Shown: positions 6,587 to 12,911 of the stretch, piece by piece
Position numbering within the stretch: position 1 is the first letter of the stretch
Layout of the letters: every line of letters starts with the position of its first letter
Virus record (IMG/VR): IMGVR_UViG_3300035703_000185
Coordinates: 1-40,534 of that record
DNA length: 40,534 nucleotides
Strand: one strand, 5' to 3'
From: a virus
The notes under the pieces: generated by a model
What the model was told of the DNA's origin: nothing
What the model saw: the letters and a program-made list of their open reading frames with translations, nothing else
The model's database searches: none
Position numbers and translations under genes: made by a program

Positions 6587-7599
6587 CCCAGCTTCGCCGC
6601 CAGCTCCTCAGCCGTGCTGTTGTAGTAGAGCATCAGGCTGCGCGGATCCCGGTGCCCCACCATCCGCGCCAGCTCCAGCACATCCAGCCGCTTCGACAGC
6701 CTGAAGATTGCCTCGGCCCGCGAGTCATGGAACCGCAGCGCGGCCAGCTCGCGCTTCAGCCCGGCATCGCCACGCTTCTCCGCATCTGCCGCCGCCCTGC
6801 CTTTGGCCTTGCGCCACAGCGCATCGCGGCTGGCAGCCGACACACCGGCCACCGGCTCGCCGGCCTCACCCGGCCCGAGCAGATCCAGCAGCGCCCGCGC
6901 CGCCGTAGATAGCGGCACCTCGCGCGCATCGCCGTTTTTTGTGGCCGGCAGCCGCACCGACTTCGGCCGCACGTCCGCCCAGGTCAGGCCCAACACCTCG
7001 CCGGAGCGCATGGCCGACTCCAGGCACAGCAGGAAGCACATCGCCACCCGCTGCGACAGCGTCACCGGCCGCGCACCGCGCACGTAGCCCAGCGCCTGCA
7101 CCATCGCATCCACCGCCGCCGTGCTGATCCGGTTGCGCCGGGCCGGCGGCGCCTTGGGCTTGCGCAGGTCGCGCAGCGGGTTGACCGACAGCAGCCCCCA
7201 ATCCAGCCGGCAGGCCTCGAGCACGCAGCCCAGCAGCACGAGCTCGCGCTTGACCGTGCCCGGCGACACCTCGCGCAGCCGCGCATCGCGCCACTCCGCC
7301 AGCCGCGCCGTCGTCAGATCAGCAAGGGCCACGCCGGCGATGGCATCGCGCTCGAACGCCAGCAGCCGGATCCGCTCCCACTTCTCGCCCTTGTGCTGCG
7401 GCACCACCTGCTGGCGATAGCGCGCGCACGCTTCCCCAAGCAGCAGCCGCGGCGGGCCGTCGGCTTGCCGCAGCTCGGCTTCCATCCGCAGCGCCCAGGC
7501 CGCGCCCTCGCCCTTCGTGTCGACACTCTTGCCCCGCCGCTTGCCGTCGACGTAGACCTCGACGTACCAGCGCCGGCCGCGCTTCCGAAATGTGGCCAC
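6583..7599 (-). CDS. int: Tyrosine site-specific integrase
   Basis: A 338-aa tyrosine recombinase. The N-terminal part (about residues 1-50, FRKRGRRWYVEVYVDGKRRG) is an arm-binding-like domain; residues about 55-150 form the SAM-like core-binding domain. Catalytic residues are visible: Arg198 in SAMRSGEVLGLTW, Lys221, His291 and Arg294 in RFHDSR, His316 in MVGHRDPR, and the nucleophile in the Tyr325-Tyr326 pair. It should integrate and excise the phage at attP, the candidate for which lies just upstream (7606-7837). It converges on the early operon carrying the AlpA-like protein. Confidence 0.95.
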   Translation of the reverse strand: MATFRKRGRRWYVEVYVDGKRRGKSVDTKGEGAAWALRMEAELRQADGPPRLLLGEACARYRQQVVPQHKGEKWERIRLLAFERDAIAGVALADLTTARLAEWRDARLREVSPGTVKRELVLLGCVLEACRLDWGLLSVNPLRDLRKPKAPPARRNRISTAAVDAMVQALGYVRGARPVTLSQRVAMCFLLCLESAMRSGEVLGLTWADVRPKSVRLPATKNGDAREVPLSTAARALLDLLGPGEAGEPVAGVSAASRDALWRKAKGRAAADAEKRGDAGLKRELAALRFHDSRAEAIFRLSKRLDVLELARMVGHRDPRSLMLYYNSTAEELAAKLG

Positions 7600-7605
7600 A
7601 CCGCC

Positions 7606-7837
7606 CCCCGGCTGACGTAGTTTCTGACGTAGAGCCTAGCGGTTTCGGGGCGGACTGTGGCGGATAAGGCCCAAGGTCCAGACAGCAAAAAGCCCGCAAG
7701 CACAAGGCGTTGCGGGCTTTAGGCGGTCACTGCGGGTGGCAGCGGGATATGCGGTGGTGCCGGAAACAGGCACCCGAACCCCGCGTTATTGCTGGCGTTC
7801 CGGGCCGGCTGACGTAATTCTGACGGAGTGCGTCAGA
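7606..7837. other. Candidate attP: tRNA-3'-end-like core with CTGACGTA arm sites
   Basis: Directly upstream of int. CTGACGTA occurs at 7612-7619 and 7624-7631. A second pair lies at 7809-7816 (CTGACGTA) and 7820-7827 (CTGACGGA), with an inverted CTGACGC at 7830-7836. The first copy of each pair extends to CCGGCTGACGTA. Between the pairs, 7755-7780 reads on the minus strand like the T-arm and acceptor end of a tRNA, ending CCGGCACCA. Paired arm-type repeats flanking a tRNA-like core are the expected form of an attP for a tyrosine integrase that targets a tRNA gene. Inferred from sequence only. Confidence 0.65.
7687..7720 (-). terminator. Intrinsic terminator of the leftward operon
   Basis: A perfect 11-bp inverted repeat (AAAGCCCGCAA at 7689-7699, TTGCGGGCTTT at 7710-7720) with a 10-base loop. 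On the minus strand it is followed directly by a run of five T (complement of 7687-7691). This is a textbook rho-independent terminator for leftward transcription from the accessory cassette and perhaps the late operon. It keeps that transcription out of int. Confidence 0.85.
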
Positions 7838-8111
7838 TGCGGTCGATGCGAACCACCCGGCCGCTCTGAATCCAGAACTGCACCATCCCCGTGGTGCGCT
7901 CGTACTCCCAACGCTCGCCGACGCCGGCGCCGAAGACGTTTTCGAGCTGGACGATCCGCCACGGCTCTCCGCAGGCGCGGCGGACTTTCGTGATCACGTC
8001 ACCCACGGTGATGACGGACTGGCCGCAGCTTTCGCTGTGTGATCCGCTGGCGTGGGCCAGGCTGGTGCTGAGCGCGGCGGCCAGGGCGAGGGTGGCGATC
8101 AGGGTGCGCAT
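7833..8111 (-). CDS. DUF2845-like secreted protein, 92 aa
   Basis: An N-terminal signal peptide (MRTLIATLALAAALSTSLAH, cleavage likely after AHA) precedes a small domain with CGQSVITVGDVITKVRRACG, EPWRIVQLE and a beta-rich end. This is the layout of the DUF2845 periplasmic domain (C-G-...-V-G-D-...-V...CGEP), which has two cysteines. Function unknown. It is the last gene of a cassette next to attP, the usual place for lysogenic-conversion genes that change the host envelope. Its stop overlaps the putative arm sites. Confidence 0.7.
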   Translation of the reverse strand: MRTLIATLALAAALSTSLAHASGSHSESCGQSVITVGDVITKVRRACGEPWRIVQLENVFGAGVGERWEYERTTGMVQFWIQSGRVVRIDRI

Positions 8112-8138
8112 GGTCGGTCTCCGGTCGGTGGAGCTGGG

Positions 8139-8375
8139 TCAGACGTCGCCGCGCTGCGCGCGTGACGCGGCATCGAGTAGAGCACGGGCGATGCAGGCTG
8201 TCGCACTGGAGGCGTAGCCGCCGGCCTGCAGGCTGTCGAGCGCGGCGGCGGCCTCGGGCGGGAGCACGCCCCGAGGGGTCGGACGCGCGCCGGCGGCGAT
8301 TGCCTTGGCCCGCGACCGCTCGACACGCTCGGCCAGGGTGGCGGGGCGCTTGGGCCCGCCTTTCTTGGCCGTCAT
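8139..8375 (-). CDS. Ribbon-helix-helix-like small protein, 78 aa
   Basis: Begins MTAKKGGPKRPATLAERVER, a basic helical lead. Residues about 36-75 (GVLPPEAAAALDSLQAGGYA, then SATACIARALLDAA) have the strand-helix-helix pattern of CopG/Arc-type DNA-binding proteins. It could be the autoregulator of this cassette, acting at the palindrome in front of the first gene, but this is inferred. The start is set by overlap with the preceding stop (ATGA). The upstream extension of this frame is a shadow. Confidence 0.6.
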   Translation of the reverse strand: MTAKKGGPKRPATLAERVERSRAKAIAAGARPTPRGVLPPEAAAALDSLQAGGYASSATACIARALLDAASRAQRGDV

Positions 8376-8605
8376 GCTGACTGCGACCGCGAGTAGATCA
8401 TGCTCACCGTGCCACCAATGCTGGCGTAATGCTCGGCCGCCTCCTTGGGCCCAGCCAGCGTAGCTGGCCAGCATTCCGCACCCACCGCGGCGGCGTCTTC
8501 GTCGCAGATGATCGTGAGGCCAGTCGCTTCGGCGACAGATTGCGGATCCGGTGAATCGGCGCGGCGCATGAAGATGTCGAGCGAGAAGAACTCGACGGCG
8601 CTCAT
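8372..8605 (-). CDS. Unknown accessory-cassette protein, 77 aa
   Basis: Starts MSAVEFFSLDIFMRRADSPD. It is a small acidic, mixed alpha/beta protein without signal peptide or membrane span. It overlaps both neighbours by 4 bases, so it is made with them from one transcript. I do not recognise a family; the context (a small autoregulated-looking cassette) suggests a lysogen-expressed function. Confidence 0.55.
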   Translation of the reverse strand: MSAVEFFSLDIFMRRADSPDPQSVAEATGLTIICDEDAAAVGAECWPATLAGPKEAAEHYASIGGTVSMIYSRSQSA

Positions 8606-8928
8606 GCCACCACCTCGACAAAGCCGAGGTACTCGCAGTCGCGCTCCACGGCCTCAATCATCTCGCCGTCCTGCCCATCCTGGACACAAGCGACCTGATC
8701 GCCGCTGGCGTCATAGACGTGGTAACCGGTCACGGTGCTACGCGGGTCGGCGCGGTGGTAGACGTAATCCCGCCCGAGCTCGCCGATGCCCTCATCCAGC
8801 AGGCGAACAGCCTCGATGATGTCGGCCTCGCTCTTGGCAGTCCAATCGCTCTGACGGCCGACCAGCTCTGCCGCGGTGTCGCCGAAGATGTAGCCAGAAT
8901 CGTTGTCGATGGTGATGAAGCGCGCCAT
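8602..8928 (-). CDS. Unknown first protein of the accessory cassette, 108 aa
   Basis: Starts MARFITIDNDSGYIFGDTAA. The middle holds a helix (AVRLLDEGIGELGRDYVYH) followed by beta strands (GYHVYDASGDQVACV) and an acidic end (AVERDCEYLGFVEV). The proportions recall small plasmid or phage accessory proteins of unknown role. It is the promoter-proximal gene of the 8928-7833 cassette and has a purine-rich ribosome site (gggaga) upstream of its ATG. Confidence 0.6.
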   Translation of the reverse strand: MARFITIDNDSGYIFGDTAAELVGRQSDWTAKSEADIIEAVRLLDEGIGELGRDYVYHRADPRSTVTGYHVYDASGDQVACVQDGQDGEMIEAVERDCEYLGFVEVVA

Positions 8929-8938
8929 GTCTGTCTCC

Positions 8939-8998
8939 CGTTAGGGCCAGCGGTTGCTGGCGTGGGGATAGACTCTCACGTTAGGGCTCTAACGTCAA
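8939..8998 (-). promoter_or_regulatory. Palindromic operator and -35-like element of the accessory cassette
   Basis: CGTTAG-GGCT-CTAACG (8979-8994) is a 6-bp-arm palindrome, and a half-site CGTTAGGGC recurs at 8939-8947 next to the first gene. On the minus strand a TTGACG (8998-8993) overlaps the palindrome edge and could be a -35 box; no good -10 is evident 16-18 bases further. The arrangement suggests a repressible promoter for the leftward cassette, separate from the late operon. Confidence 0.5.
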
Positions 8999-9028
8999 CA
9001 CCCGCACCGATTGATTTTTTCTATCGAA

Positions 9029-9268
9029 TCACACCGCCAGGTCGAGAATGGTCGCCACCGTCGGCGCCTCGCCCTCGATCACGCCGTCGCGGACGAACGC
9101 GAACGCGCCCTCGGCGACGCCGGTACCGAGCGCCTTGAACTGGCTGGCCGTGCCCGGCAGCTGCACGACGCTCGTGCCGTCTGTGTCGTGGGCAATCACC
9201 TCGACCAGCATGCGCGGCGCGCGGGGCAGCAGGCCGCGGAATTGGGCCCACAGGCTGACATCAGTCAT
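9029..9268 (-). CDS. Unknown small tail-region protein, 79 aa
   Basis: Begins MTDVSLWAQFRGLLPRAPRM. It has several beta-like segments (LVEVIAHDTDGTSVVQLPGT) and a C-terminal GEAPTVATILDLAV. Its start overlaps the end of the large tail-tip gene. Small proteins with this kind of short beta barrel often lie at the end of tail operons. It is the last gene of the structural transcript. The longer upstream frame is a shadow. Confidence 0.6.
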   Translation of the reverse strand: MTDVSLWAQFRGLLPRAPRMLVEVIAHDTDGTSVVQLPGTASQFKALGTGVAEGAFAFVRDGVIEGEAPTVATILDLAV

Positions 9269-10931
9269 GGTGGTGGCGCTCCAGGGTGAGGGTCTGGCGC
9301 ACGCTGTTGGCCTCGCCGGACTTGCTGGCATCGATGCGCACGGCCATCACCTGCCCGCGCCAGACGTCGGGCTCGGCTTCGGGGTCGGCCGGGTCCAGCG
9401 GTTCGCTGACCTGCAGCAGCGCGCGCAGCGGCAGCAGGCCGGGCGCGGCGGGGCTGGGGAATAGCGGGATCTGCAGGGTGGGCGTGCTGACGCGGCCGGC
9501 GCGGGCGATCTCGGCGCGGCCGCGTTCCTGCAGGGCGTCCTCATTCGCGAGCAGGCGCTCGACGATCTGCGTGGCCTGCACCTCGCCGCCGGTGCCGTCG
9601 ATTCGCACCAGCGCGCCGCTGCCCACGCCGTCGAACACATAGACGCCATTCGCCCCGGGGCCACGCGCCGCCCCACCGCTCAGGCTGGCGATGATGTGCG
9701 CGGGGATCACGGCATAGGGCGAGGCCGTGCCCCAATCCCACGGGCTGGTCGGGTAGCGCGGGCGCACCTGCAGCTCCAGCGTGGTGCGCGCCGTTTCGAT
9801 GCCGGCGCCGATCGCGGCAGCCAACTCGCCCAGGGCCTGCATGGCGGTGGCGTCCTGGTAGCTCCACCGCTCGCCCGGCACCAGCCAGTCGACCGCGTCC
9901 CACACCAGCGACCAGCCGGTACCGAATAGCTGCTCATCGCCAAGCTGATTCGCGGTGCGCGCCTCATCCGGCAGGCCGGTGCGCGCGGGCGCGTAAGGCG
10001 CGTCGAGCAAGGCCGAGCGCGAGCGGATCTGCAGCGAGGCGGTGTTCGACCCGAAGCGGCGGTTGTCGCTGTAGTCGTCGACCAGCAGCACCCAGGTGTA
10101 GCCGTTGATGCTGATCTCGATTTCAACGGGCTCGGGGCTGGGCTTCACCCCGGCGAGCTCGCGGAACGGGATCTGCGCGCTGCCCTGCCAGCCGTAGCTG
10201 TCGACGTCAGTCGCCAGACTCACGCTCAGCACGTTGAGCGGCGCGCGGCCGGGCAGCACCACGGCGGAAATGACGGGGACCATGATGTACGCCTCGCGAA
10301 TGATCGGTTGCAGGGTGCCGCCTGGGTTGCCGGGGTTGGGGTCGATCGGCCACGGCGTGCCGATGCCGACCTGCCGCCGGCCGGCCGGGCCCCAAGGCAG
10401 CGCGACCACCGCCCCGCGCGCCGCGGCTTGGCGCCAGAACGCGGCGACCGCGCGGTTGCGCTGCTCGGCCGTGCCCCAGGGCGTGGCGAGCGCGCTGTTG
10501 ATCTGCGCCGGCACGCCCCAGCCGGCGGCCAGCGTGTCGGCGGCGGGGGCCGCCGTGCCCCAGGGCAGCCCGCGCGCATCATTGACGGGCGTGGACTGCC
10601 CGAACGGCAGCTCGACCGCCTGCTGGATCTGCTGCGAGGCCTGGCCGAACGGCAGCCGCAGCAGCTGGTTCACGACATCGGGCATGCCCCAGGGCGCCGC
10701 GGCCTGCGTGCCGGCCGGCTCGGCATCGCCCGCCGGCAGCGCCACGCCCGTGCCCTGCGCCTGCACGCTGCGCACCGGCAGGCGCGTCATGCGCTGGCGG
10801 CCGGTCGGCAGCTCCCACCGAAAGCCGCCGCCCAGCAGCCGCGAGGGCACCTGCACGGCCGGCACCAGCTCCAGGCCACGGTACGTCTTGGCCGCGCGGT
10901 AGGGCCCGGGGTGGCGGTAGACCGTCGCCAC
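9261..10931 (-). CDS. Tail-tip protein with PWG/PFG tandem repeats, 556 aa
   Basis: Starts at GTG 10931, three bases after the preceding stop. Residues about 70-200 contain eight or nine degenerate 14-15-residue repeats, each beginning with P-W-G or P-F-G (PWGMPDVVNQLLRL, PFGQASQQIQQAVEL, PWGTAEQRNRAVAA, PWGPAGRRQVGIGT). The C-terminal part (from about 200) is beta-rich and resembles tail-hub/baseplate-type domains (VSLATDVDSYGWQGSAQIPF, EIEISINGYTWVLLVDDYSD). I infer a virion structural protein at the tail tip, with the repeats forming a regular extended or collar element. The open frame upstream of the GTG is a shadow of the next gene. Confidence 0.7.
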   Translation of the reverse strand: MATVYRHPGPYRAAKTYRGLELVPAVQVPSRLLGGGFRWELPTGRQRMTRLPVRSVQAQGTGVALPAGDAEPAGTQAAAPWGMPDVVNQLLRLPFGQASQQIQQAVELPFGQSTPVNDARGLPWGTAAPAADTLAAGWGVPAQINSALATPWGTAEQRNRAVAAFWRQAAARGAVVALPWGPAGRRQVGIGTPWPIDPNPGNPGGTLQPIIREAYIMVPVISAVVLPGRAPLNVLSVSLATDVDSYGWQGSAQIPFRELAGVKPSPEPVEIEISINGYTWVLLVDDYSDNRRFGSNTASLQIRSRSALLDAPYAPARTGLPDEARTANQLGDEQLFGTGWSLVWDAVDWLVPGERWSYQDATAMQALGELAAAIGAGIETARTTLELQVRPRYPTSPWDWGTASPYAVIPAHIIASLSGGAARGPGANGVYVFDGVGSGALVRIDGTGGEVQATQIVERLLANEDALQERGRAEIARAGRVSTPTLQIPLFPSPAAPGLLPLRALLQVSEPLDPADPEAEPDVWRGQVMAVRIDASKSGEANSVRQTLTLERHHHD

Positions 10932-10933
10932 GC

Positions 10934-11281
10934 TCAGCCGCCCCAGGCGTAGGCGTAGCCAGCGACCACGGTGCCGCCCCCGCCGCTGCCCTCTTCCAGC
11001 GTGACGGTGACGGACGTGCCAGCGACCACGATCGACCAGCCGCGCGGGGCGCCGACTTCGCTGGCCCAGTAGGTGCCGTTGTCCAGGCCGTTGACCTGCC
11101 ACTCGCCGGCATCGTCGGCGATGGCCGTGGCCACGCGGCCCGAGCGCAGGAACACCGCCACCGCAGCCCCCGGCGTGGCGCCTGCGCCGGTGATGACAGC
11201 GGCCGCGAATCGGCCGAAGGCATAGCTGGTGACGCGCAGGCCGTTGCCGGCGATGACGCCGATGTCGCCGAGGTGGCTCAC
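10934..11281 (-). CDS. Small beta-rich virion protein, 115 aa
   Basis: Starts at GTG 11281, which overlaps the stop of the previous gene. It has an Ala/Gly-rich beta fold: VFLRSGRVATAIADDAGEWQ, then VNGLDNGTYWASEVG and GWSIVVAGTSVTVTLEEGSG. The DDAGEWQVNGLDNGTYW pattern recalls Ig-like/carboxypeptidase-regulatory modules found in appendage proteins. It ends in YAYAWGG. Probably a tail-tip or decoration component; function inferred from position. Confidence 0.65.
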   Translation of the reverse strand: MSHLGDIGVIAGNGLRVTSYAFGRFAAAVITGAGATPGAAVAVFLRSGRVATAIADDAGEWQVNGLDNGTYWASEVGAPRGWSIVVAGTSVTVTLEEGSGGGGTVVAGYAYAWGG

Positions 11282-12270
11282 AGCGGCGGCACCTGCCAGG
11301 TATCGGTGGTCTCGACCACCCATTTGCCGGCCGCGCTGAGCGCACCGCCCATCAGCTCGAACCGCGCATCGGGGTCATAGGTCGAGATGCCGAAGGTGTC
11401 GCCGAACGGCGCGGAGCCCGCCGCACCGCAGTTGTGCAGCGGCGACCACAGGTTCGGCATGACGCCGGCGGGGGCCTGGTTGGATGCGGTGGTGCCGGCT
11501 ACTCCATTGATCCAGAGCTGCGGGGCGGCGAGCACGATTCGGCCTGCCCCGTCCGGAATCGCGGGGCCCACGATGCCCGGCAATCCGCCACCGACTGAGG
11601 TTGCACTACCGGTCACGAAGCTCGCGCGCGGCGCCTTCACCGTGCCATCTGGCGTGCGCATGGCGAATAGTCGCGTGGCGCCCGAGAACTGCGTCGCGGC
11701 GGGCACTGCGCAGCTGGCCGCCTGCGACTGGATACCCGAGTTTGATGAATTGCGCACCGTGATCAGGTACGGCCACGCATTGCCGCTGTCCAGCGGGTGG
11801 TACTTGCCGAACCGGTATTCGTCGTTGATGTTCGCGCTGGCACCGAACATCACATTCAGCACCAGCCAGTTCTCGCTGGCGATCAGCACCCACGCGCGGG
11901 CAGTGGTATTCAGCGTGTCGGAAGTGCGCCACGTCTCGCTGCCGGCAGCGACGTCGGAGAGCGAGGGGAACTGGTCGACCAGCGTGTCGACGTTCGTCGC
12001 ACCCTCGGCCGCGCGCACCAGAGCCTCGCGATATCCGCCGGCACCGCCGCCATCCTGCTGCACGCGCAGGTAGCAGTTGCCGTCGACGGTGCGGTACACA
12101 CCTTTATCCGTTCCCGAGAACACCTTCGTCCAGCCGAGCTTCGGCTTGCTGCCGTAGGCCGTGCCGCTGCCGACCAGGCAGATGTCAAACAGGTTTGGGA
12201 CACCATTGCCCGCCGTACCATTGATGACCGGGGCGCCGGCATCGGTGCTGCGAAACTCGACGACACTCAT
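11278..12270 (-). CDS. Virion tail protein, 330 aa
   Basis: Begins MSVVEFRSTDAGAPVINGTA. It is a soluble, beta-rich protein with many Gly, Ser, Thr and aromatic residues (YREALVRAAEGATN, WVLIASENWLVLNVMFGASA, FELMGGALSAAGKWVV). It lacks catalytic motifs. Its position between the coiled-coil fibre-like protein and the small beta protein, in the stretch after the tape measure, supports a tail-tip structural role. Similar unnamed proteins occur in other siphophages. It overlaps both neighbours. Confidence 0.7.
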   Translation of the reverse strand: MSVVEFRSTDAGAPVINGTAGNGVPNLFDICLVGSGTAYGSKPKLGWTKVFSGTDKGVYRTVDGNCYLRVQQDGGGAGGYREALVRAAEGATNVDTLVDQFPSLSDVAAGSETWRTSDTLNTTARAWVLIASENWLVLNVMFGASANINDEYRFGKYHPLDSGNAWPYLITVRNSSNSGIQSQAASCAVPAATQFSGATRLFAMRTPDGTVKAPRASFVTGSATSVGGGLPGIVGPAIPDGAGRIVLAAPQLWINGVAGTTASNQAPAGVMPNLWSPLHNCGAAGSAPFGDTFGISTYDPDARFELMGGALSAAGKWVVETTDTWQVPPL

Positions 12271-12908
12271 TGCTGCACACCCTCAAGAATCAGAATCACA
12301 CCCGGCACCAGCCCCGTGCGGCTGGTGATCTCGACCTGCACCAGGTCGCCCGCGGCAAGCTCCACCGTCCACCCCGTCAGGGTGTCGCTCTCGGCATTGG
12401 CGCCGCCGGTGCTGGCGGGCGCGGCGCTGGCGGTGATGCTGGTGAAGCTGCCGCTGCCGAACGGCTTGACCTGCACATCGAGCTCGATATCGCCGGTGGC
12501 ACCGCCCTGCGGCAGCACCGACCACCGCTGCAGCTCGATGCCCCACGGCAGGCGCCAGACGAACACGCTGCCGACGGCCACGCTCTGCAGCGTGCCGTCC
12601 ACGCTGCCGCTGCCGCCGACGAAGCCGAAGGTGAGCGCCCGCGCCACCGCTCCGCCGCCGGGCGCGCTTTCCAGCGCGGTGACGCGGTCCTGCAGGTCGG
12701 TGATAGCGGTCTCGGCATCGCCCAGGCCTTCGCCCAGCGCGCCGATCGACGTGGCCGCCCCATCGGCGAAGGCCAGTAGCCCGGCGATGGCGTCCAGCTC
12801 GAGCTGGTGCAGCACATCGTGCTCGGTGCCCTCGCCGTCCTCGCGCGTGTTCGCCTCGATCGGCGGCACCGCCTCGACTAGGGCCAGCAGCTCTGCGAGC
12901 GTCGGCAT
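12267..12908 (-). CDS. Coiled-coil tail-fibre-like protein, 213 aa
   Basis: The N-terminal about 85 residues are helical with heptads (ELLALVEAVPPIEANT, DAETAITDLQDRVTALESAP), then a Gly-rich hinge. The C-terminal about 120 residues are beta-rich (ALTFGFVGGSGSVDGTLQSV, TVELAAGDLVQVEITSRTGL). A trimeric coiled-coil stalk plus a beta head is the classic short fibre or receptor-binding layout. Inferred role: tail fibre or tip protein. It lies immediately downstream of the 1217-aa tail protein. Confidence 0.68.
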   Translation of the reverse strand: MPTLAELLALVEAVPPIEANTREDGEGTEHDVLHQLELDAIAGLLAFADGAATSIGALGEGLGDAETAITDLQDRVTALESAPGGGAVARALTFGFVGGSGSVDGTLQSVAVGSVFVWRLPWGIELQRWSVLPQGGATGDIELDVQVKPFGSGSFTSITASAAPASTGGANAESDTLTGWTVELAAGDLVQVEITSRTGLVPGVILILEGVQQ

Positions 12909-12911
12909 CGA

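Noticed and set aside
7755-7830. A complete tRNA gene on the minus strand
   Set aside because: Only the T-arm/acceptor-like end can be read. The T loop has an extra base and no D or anticodon arm can be folded upstream, so it is treated as an attP core, not a tRNA.
10932-11345. Longer N-terminal form of the PWG tail protein
   Set aside because: The upstream part of that frame covers the 115-aa gene on the same strand with poor composition; the GTG at 10931 fits the compact spacing.
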